Below, piece by piece: positions 6,463 through 9,702 of a stretch of DNA of 9,702 nt; position 1 is the first letter of the stretch; each line of letters begins with the position of its first letter. Both the position numbers and the translations under genes were made by a program. Location of the stretch: positions 1 to 9,702 of the forward strand of contig WJJN01000009.1 in the NCBI GenBank assembly GCA_014729735.1, in the 5' to 3' direction. The notes under the pieces are model-generated. The model had not been told where the DNA came from. It did no database searches and was given only the letters and a program-made list of their open reading frames with translations. Source of the DNA: Candidatus Zhuqueibacterota bacterium. Lineage in GTDB: Bacteria; Zhuqueibacterota; Zhuqueibacteria; Thermofontimicrobiales; Thiofontviventaceae.

Positions 6463-6481
6463 AAGGAGGTGATTAGAAAAA
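6463..6481 (+). repeat. Direct repeat copy 2: extended Shine-Dalgarno element without a start codon
   Basis: This is an exact copy of the 19-base element at 6404, offset by 59 bp, in a different reading frame. Again no start codon follows at usable spacing. A 15-codon frame from ATG 6442 to TAA 6489 (MNQKPELKEVIRKIS) reads through it. Its ATG overlaps, as ATGA, the TGA that ends the short frame across copy 1, so both frames contain the peptide KEVIRK. Neither mini-frame has a well-placed SD of its own. The element lies about 75 bp before the true SD of the lipoprotein gene. Confidence 0.8.
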
Positions 6482-6555
6482 TTAGTTAATCGAGTTCTTC
6501 TAATTCCGTTTAAATGGTTATTTAAGTAGGGAAGGAAAATCTGAAAGGAGAATTT

Positions 6556-7257
6556 ATGAACAAATCAATGACAAGCAAGTCCTATCTTGTCGCACTCTCC
6601 ATTATAGTCATAATGGTGATAGGATTTAGTTGCGCTGATATTCCAAGCCAAGCACCACCACTCCCGGAATTTATGTCAAAAGTCCGTTTTATTCACACGG
6701 CAACTGATTTGGGAGAAGTCGGTGTTGTCATGGATGGAACTACCAAAGCGACCCTTTCATTCGGACAAGCAAGCGCCTATTTTGATGAAGCCGCAGGCAG
6801 AAAACTGGTCCGATTGGATGGAGGCGCAGCGAATGACACGGCTATGGTCCGTCTGGACACGGATGACGTCATCGCTGTTTACGTCGTAACCCGCCCTGAT
6901 GCAGAGGCTCCTCGTTTCGTTAAAAAAGCCGAGAGAAGGTTATACAGAGACGTGACTCCTGCCGATACGCTGGCAAAAGTGTTGTTCGCGCAAATGTGCG
7001 ATGCTACGCTGGCGATTTCTGTAGAGTCGATCTCAGGTGCAGACACGACTACTACCGAAGTATCCTCCGGTTTAGCTTTTACAAATTTCGCCTGGGGAAG
7101 TTTTGCAACGAACGGTCCTTCACACACATTAATTGTGAAAGATGGTGATGCTGTTGTCAAATCGATGGCATTGGATTTAACAGGCGGAAAAGTTTATACC
7201 GAAGTGCTTCATAACACTGTAGATAATTTAAGTGTCGCACAATTAGAAAATAATTAA
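6556..7257 (+). CDS. DUF4397-like secreted lipoprotein
   Basis: This 233-residue protein starts with a lipoprotein signal: basic N-terminus, hydrophobic run (about 10-24), then GFSC with C26 as the expected lipidated cysteine. A Pro-rich linker (IPSQAPPLPEF) follows. The mature part begins VRFIHTATDLGEVGVVMDG, typical of the DUF4397 beta-sandwich family (VRxxHxxPxxxxVDVxxDG). A second beta-rich half begins near residue 140 (AKVLFAQMCDATLAISVE) and may be a repeated subdomain. The family's function is unknown, and members are surface or periplasmic lipoproteins. A good SD AAGGAG (6545-6550) lies 5 bp before the ATG. The next gene, a TonB-dependent-receptor-like protein, starts 19 bp after the stop, so this is likely its lipoprotein partner, analogous to SusD-like or HmuY-like partners. 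That analogy is inference. The call of lipoprotein is firm and the DUF4397 assignment is likely. Confidence 0.85.
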   Translation: MNKSMTSKSYLVALSIIVIMVIGFSCADIPSQAPPLPEFMSKVRFIHTATDLGEVGVVMDGTTKATLSFGQASAYFDEAAGRKLVRLDGGAANDTAMVRLDTDDVIAVYVVTRPDAEAPRFVKKAERRLYRDVTPADTLAKVLFAQMCDATLAISVESISGADTTTTEVSSGLAFTNFAWGSFATNGPSHTLIVKDGDAVVKSMALDLTGGKVYTEVLHNTVDNLSVAQLENN

Positions 7258-7262
7258 TCCCG

Positions 7263-7269
7263 AAGGAGG
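7263..7269 (+). promoter_or_regulatory. Strong Shine-Dalgarno site of the receptor gene
   Basis: AAGGAGG lies 7 bp before the ATG at 7277 and fixes the start. It resembles the core of the leader repeats at 6404 and 6463, but here it is correctly spaced from a start codon. Confidence 0.85.
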
Positions 7270-7276
7270 AAATAAT

Positions 7277-9702
7277 ATGAAGGCTAGAAATTTTATAACC
7301 CTTCTCATGGCATTTGCTCTTATATGCACATTCGCAGTACCGGGTTATGTTTTAGCACAGATTGGTAAAATATCCGGAGTCGTGCTAGACGCCCAAACCG
7401 GTGATCCATTACCCGGAGCAAATGTACAGATCCGCGGAACCACAATGGGTGCCGCGACTAACATTGAAGGGGAATATCAGATTTTAAATGTCCCTGTGGG
7501 TACATATACACTGGTAGCGACCTTTATCGGTTATACTCCCGGTAAATTCAGCAACGTTAAAGTACACGTTGGATTAACCACAGAATTCGATTTCAACCTA
7601 CAGCCAGAAGCGATCGAGGCTTCTACTGTGACCGTTGTTGCAGAGAAACCGCTGGTTCAAAAAAATGCAACGAACGCAGTGCGTATTGTTACCGGCGAAG
7701 AGCTGGAAAATTTACCATTGCGCGGCGTAGAAGTGGTGGCGAATTTGCAACCCGGTATCGTGGCGCAGGATAACAATATCTACATTCGCGGTGGTCGCGA
7801 TGATGAGGTTGGAACATATGTGGATGGCGCGAACGTCCGAAGTCTGGTTTCCGGTGATGCCGCAACAAACGTTATTCCCGAAGCTCTGGAAGAGTTGCAG
7901 ATCCAGGCGGGTGGTTTTAACGCCCAATACGGCGGCGCGAATTCCGGTATCGTTAGTTACTTTATGAAATCCGGTACACCGGAATATCATTTCAGCTTGC
8001 GCGCTGAAACAGATAATTTTGCCGAACCAGATGAGACATTCCTGGATACATATTCCTATGGCTATTCGAATACTGTTTTCACCGCAAGTGGTCCCGTACC
8101 CTTTACGAACAACAAAGTAAAATTCTTTGTAGCCGGTGAGAATCAGTTCTTCGACGACCATTATCAGTATTTTTATGAACCGTTCGATTTTGTTAACGGT
8201 CAAACCGTTGTTGGCGGCGATACCATGTGGCTGGTTGACACAGGTATTCGCAGCAGTGGCGCTGCAGGAGATACCCTGGATGCAATTAGCTGGGCTGGCG
8301 GCAATGTGCCGAATTCCATGCAAAACCGCTACACGGGCAATGGTGTGTTAACTGTCGATCTGTCGCCGGTAACACTGCGGTTGTCAGGCGCTTTTACATA
8401 TCAAAGAACGCGCTTGAATCAAAATCCGCTGCTAACTCTTTTCAATAACAGAAGAAATCCGCAGCGTGATTACAGTGACGCGTTGGTGACAGCGAAAATT
8501 ACTCACGTACTGGCTCCGACGACTTTCTACACCTTAAGCTTGAATTACTTCGATCAAAGACGGAAAACTTATGATCCGTTCATGGAAGATAATTACTGGC
8601 TTTATGCGGATAGTCTGGAAAATGCCATGCAAGGATTCGACGGCTGGATCAATTATACCAATGATCCGGATCATTACGACATTTACGGATTCCGTTTCCA
8701 GGCACCTGGCAATTTGCAAACCAGCTATAATAAGTACAAAAGAAACTATATGGGTGGTAACTTAGATTTTACCCATCAGATGAAAGATCACATGATCCAG
8801 TTCGGTGGTACCTTTGAATACTGGACATTGCGTAATTATAGTGGCTACAGCCATACGACCGGTGGTTTTCTGAATTACTGGAGAAACAATCCGGATATTC
8901 TGAATGATCAACAAGAACTTGATCTTTACATGAGATCGTTGAGCCCGAACAACTACGGTTATGACTTATACGGCAATGAAACTGACGAAGGAACATTATT
9001 CGATACTCCGATGCATCCGATCGTTGGTGCTGCTTATTTGCAAGATAAGTTCGAGATCAGAGATCTTGTTATCAACGCAGGTTTGCGTTTTGATTATTAT
9101 GATATGGATCAATATGTACCAAAAGATTATGAAGCACCTGGTTTCAGTCAGGCATTTCTTACGCTCCCGGAAGGTGACTACGATAAAGTGGATGCTTTTG
9201 CAACATTAAGTCCGCGGTTGGGATTTGCATTCCCGGTAACAGATCGTACGGTTTTCCATTTGCAATGGGGTAAATTTGTACAGATGCCGGAAATGTCCCG
9301 TGCGTATCGTAGTAATTCCGAGCGTATTGCGCAATACCAGGCTGGTTTCTTCTATACAGACCCGATGGGTTTTGGAATCAAACCTGAAAGAACGACGCAA
9401 TATGAGATTGGTTTCAGTCAGGTGATTGCTGCCAATGCTTCGTTTGACGCGACGCTTTTTTACAAAGACATCAAGAATCAGCTTCAAACGGCACGTGTTT
9501 TTACATCGGCGGCTTCTGCTGTGCAGACGTATGACATTCATACAAATGGTGATTTTGCCACGACCAAGGGATTGGAATTCCGCTTAACTCTGCGGCGCAC
9601 CAATCGCGTGCAGGGATTTGTGAATTATACATTCTCTCAGGCAAAAGGTACCGGTTCATACTCCAGACAGAACGGAGCTTCTCTGGAGCAGAACGCGAAT
9701 CA
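7277..9702 (+). CDS. TonB-dependent-receptor-like outer-membrane protein with carboxypeptidase-regulatory-like domain (3'-truncated by window edge)
   Basis: The frame is open from ATG 7277 to the window end (808 codons, no stop), so the C-terminus is missing. A Sec signal peptide (1-27, cleavage after VLA) is followed by a CarboxypepD_reg-like domain (about 30-110: GKISGVVLDAQTGDPLPGAN, then GEYQILNVPVGTYTL). A plug domain (about 118-232) contains IYIRGGRDDEVGTYVDG and FNAQYGGANSGIVSYF. From about 235 comes a long aromatic-rich barrel region of alternating strands (for example LRFDYYD, YEIGFSQ, KGLEFRL). Such proteins import substrates or act as surface receptors through the outer membrane, normally powered by TonB-ExbBD. 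I could not identify a distinct TonB box. A strong SD, AAGGAGG (7263-7269), lies 7 bp before the ATG. The gene follows the lipoprotein by 19 bp, so they form one operon. The substrate cannot be told from sequence. Confidence 0.93.
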   Translation, partial: MKARNFITLLMAFALICTFAVPGYVLAQIGKISGVVLDAQTGDPLPGANVQIRGTTMGAATNIEGEYQILNVPVGTYTLVATFIGYTPGKFSNVKVHVGLTTEFDFNLQPEAIEASTVTVVAEKPLVQKNATNAVRIVTGEELENLPLRGVEVVANLQPGIVAQDNNIYIRGGRDDEVGTYVDGANVRSLVSGDAATNVIPEALEELQIQAGGFNAQYGGANSGIVSYFMKSGTPEYHFSLRAETDNFAEPDETFLDTYSYGYSNTVFTASGPVPFTNNKVKFFVAGENQFFDDHYQYFYEPFDFVNGQTVVGGDTMWLVDTGIRSSGAAGDTLDAISWAGGNVPNSMQNRYTGNGVLTVDLSPVTLRLSGAFTYQRTRLNQNPLLTLFNNRRNPQRDYSDALVTAKITHVLAPTTFYTLSLNYFDQRRKTYDPFMEDNYWLYADSLENAMQGFDGWINYTNDPDHYDIYGFRFQAPGNLQTSYNKYKRNYMGGNLDFTHQMKDHMIQFGGTFEYWTLRNYSGYSHTTGGFLNYWRNNPDILNDQQELDLYMRSLSPNNYGYDLYGNETDEGTLFDTPMHPIVGAAYLQDKFEIRDLVINAGLRFDYYDMDQYVPKDYEAPGFSQAFLTLPEGDYDKVDAFATLSPRLGFAFPVTDRTVFHLQWGKFVQMPEMSRAYRSNSERIAQYQAGFFYTDPMGFGIKPERTTQYEIGFSQVIAANASFDATLFYKDIKNQLQTARVFTSAASAVQTYDIHTNGDFATTKGLEFRLTLRRTNRVQGFVNYTFSQAKGTGSYSRQNGASLEQNAN

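Noticed and set aside
7712..8323. A 203-codon open frame on the minus strand
   Set aside because: It lies wholly inside the receptor gene, whose plus-strand frame encodes clear plug and barrel motifs. It has no recognisable domain and is an antisense shadow.
1..9702. CRISPR array, transposon, prophage or defence system
   Set aside because: No regularly spaced repeats beyond the single 19-nt pair, and no terminal inverted repeats, transposase, integrase or nuclease motifs were seen. Most genes belong to ordinary chromosomal families.

Overview
The window suggests a diderm bacterium of the Fibrobacteres-Chlorobi-Bacteroidetes (FCB) neighbourhood. The evidence is an outer-membrane TonB-dependent-receptor-like protein with an N-terminal carboxypeptidase-regulatory-like domain, and an adjacent lipoprotein with a DUF4397-like sequence. 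Several genes have strong Shine-Dalgarno (SD) sites, and one promoter is nearly perfect sigma70 (TTGACA-17-TATATT). Both features are atypical of classical Bacteroidetes, so a lineage such as Calditrichota, KSB1, Marinimicrobia or Ignavibacteriota is more likely. This placement is inference. Coding regions are moderate in GC and intergenic regions are very AT-rich.

Layout. (1) Positions 1-1843 hold a tight plus-strand cluster: the 3' part of a comM/yifB-type AAA+ ATPase, a small one-pass membrane protein with four C-terminal cysteines, and a STAS anti-sigma-factor antagonist. (2) Positions 1842-2070 hold a structured RNA gene on the minus strand, with its own promoter, a long self-complementary rod and a poly-U end. 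It most resembles 6S RNA. (3) Positions 2180-4473 hold a membrane-quality-control operon: a DUF2905 small membrane protein, a long-form NfeD serine protease (ClpP class) and a slipin/stomatin SPFH protein. A strong hairpin follows at 4507-4533. (4) Positions 4566-6014 hold a B12-binding-type radical SAM protein, for which the downstream ATG is the better start. (5) Positions 6015-6555 are a 541-bp non-coding stretch. It holds a strong promoter, a leader of about 390 nt, and two identical 19-nt repeats 59 bp apart that match the full anti-SD tail of 16S rRNA but have no usable start codon at normal spacing. (6) Positions 6556-9702 hold a DUF4397-like lipoprotein and a large TonB-dependent-receptor-like protein that runs off the window end. 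They are 19 bp apart and both have strong SDs, so they look like one surface-exposed two-gene operon driven by the leader in (5).

The NfeD/slipin pair is a known functional pair (membrane protease plus its SPFH scaffold and substrate). The lipoprotein/receptor pair looks like a transport or surface-binding unit of unknown substrate. The features most worth following up are the 6S-like RNA, the orphan SD repeats in the long leader, and the lipoprotein/receptor pair. No tRNA, rRNA, CRISPR array or insertion sequence was seen.
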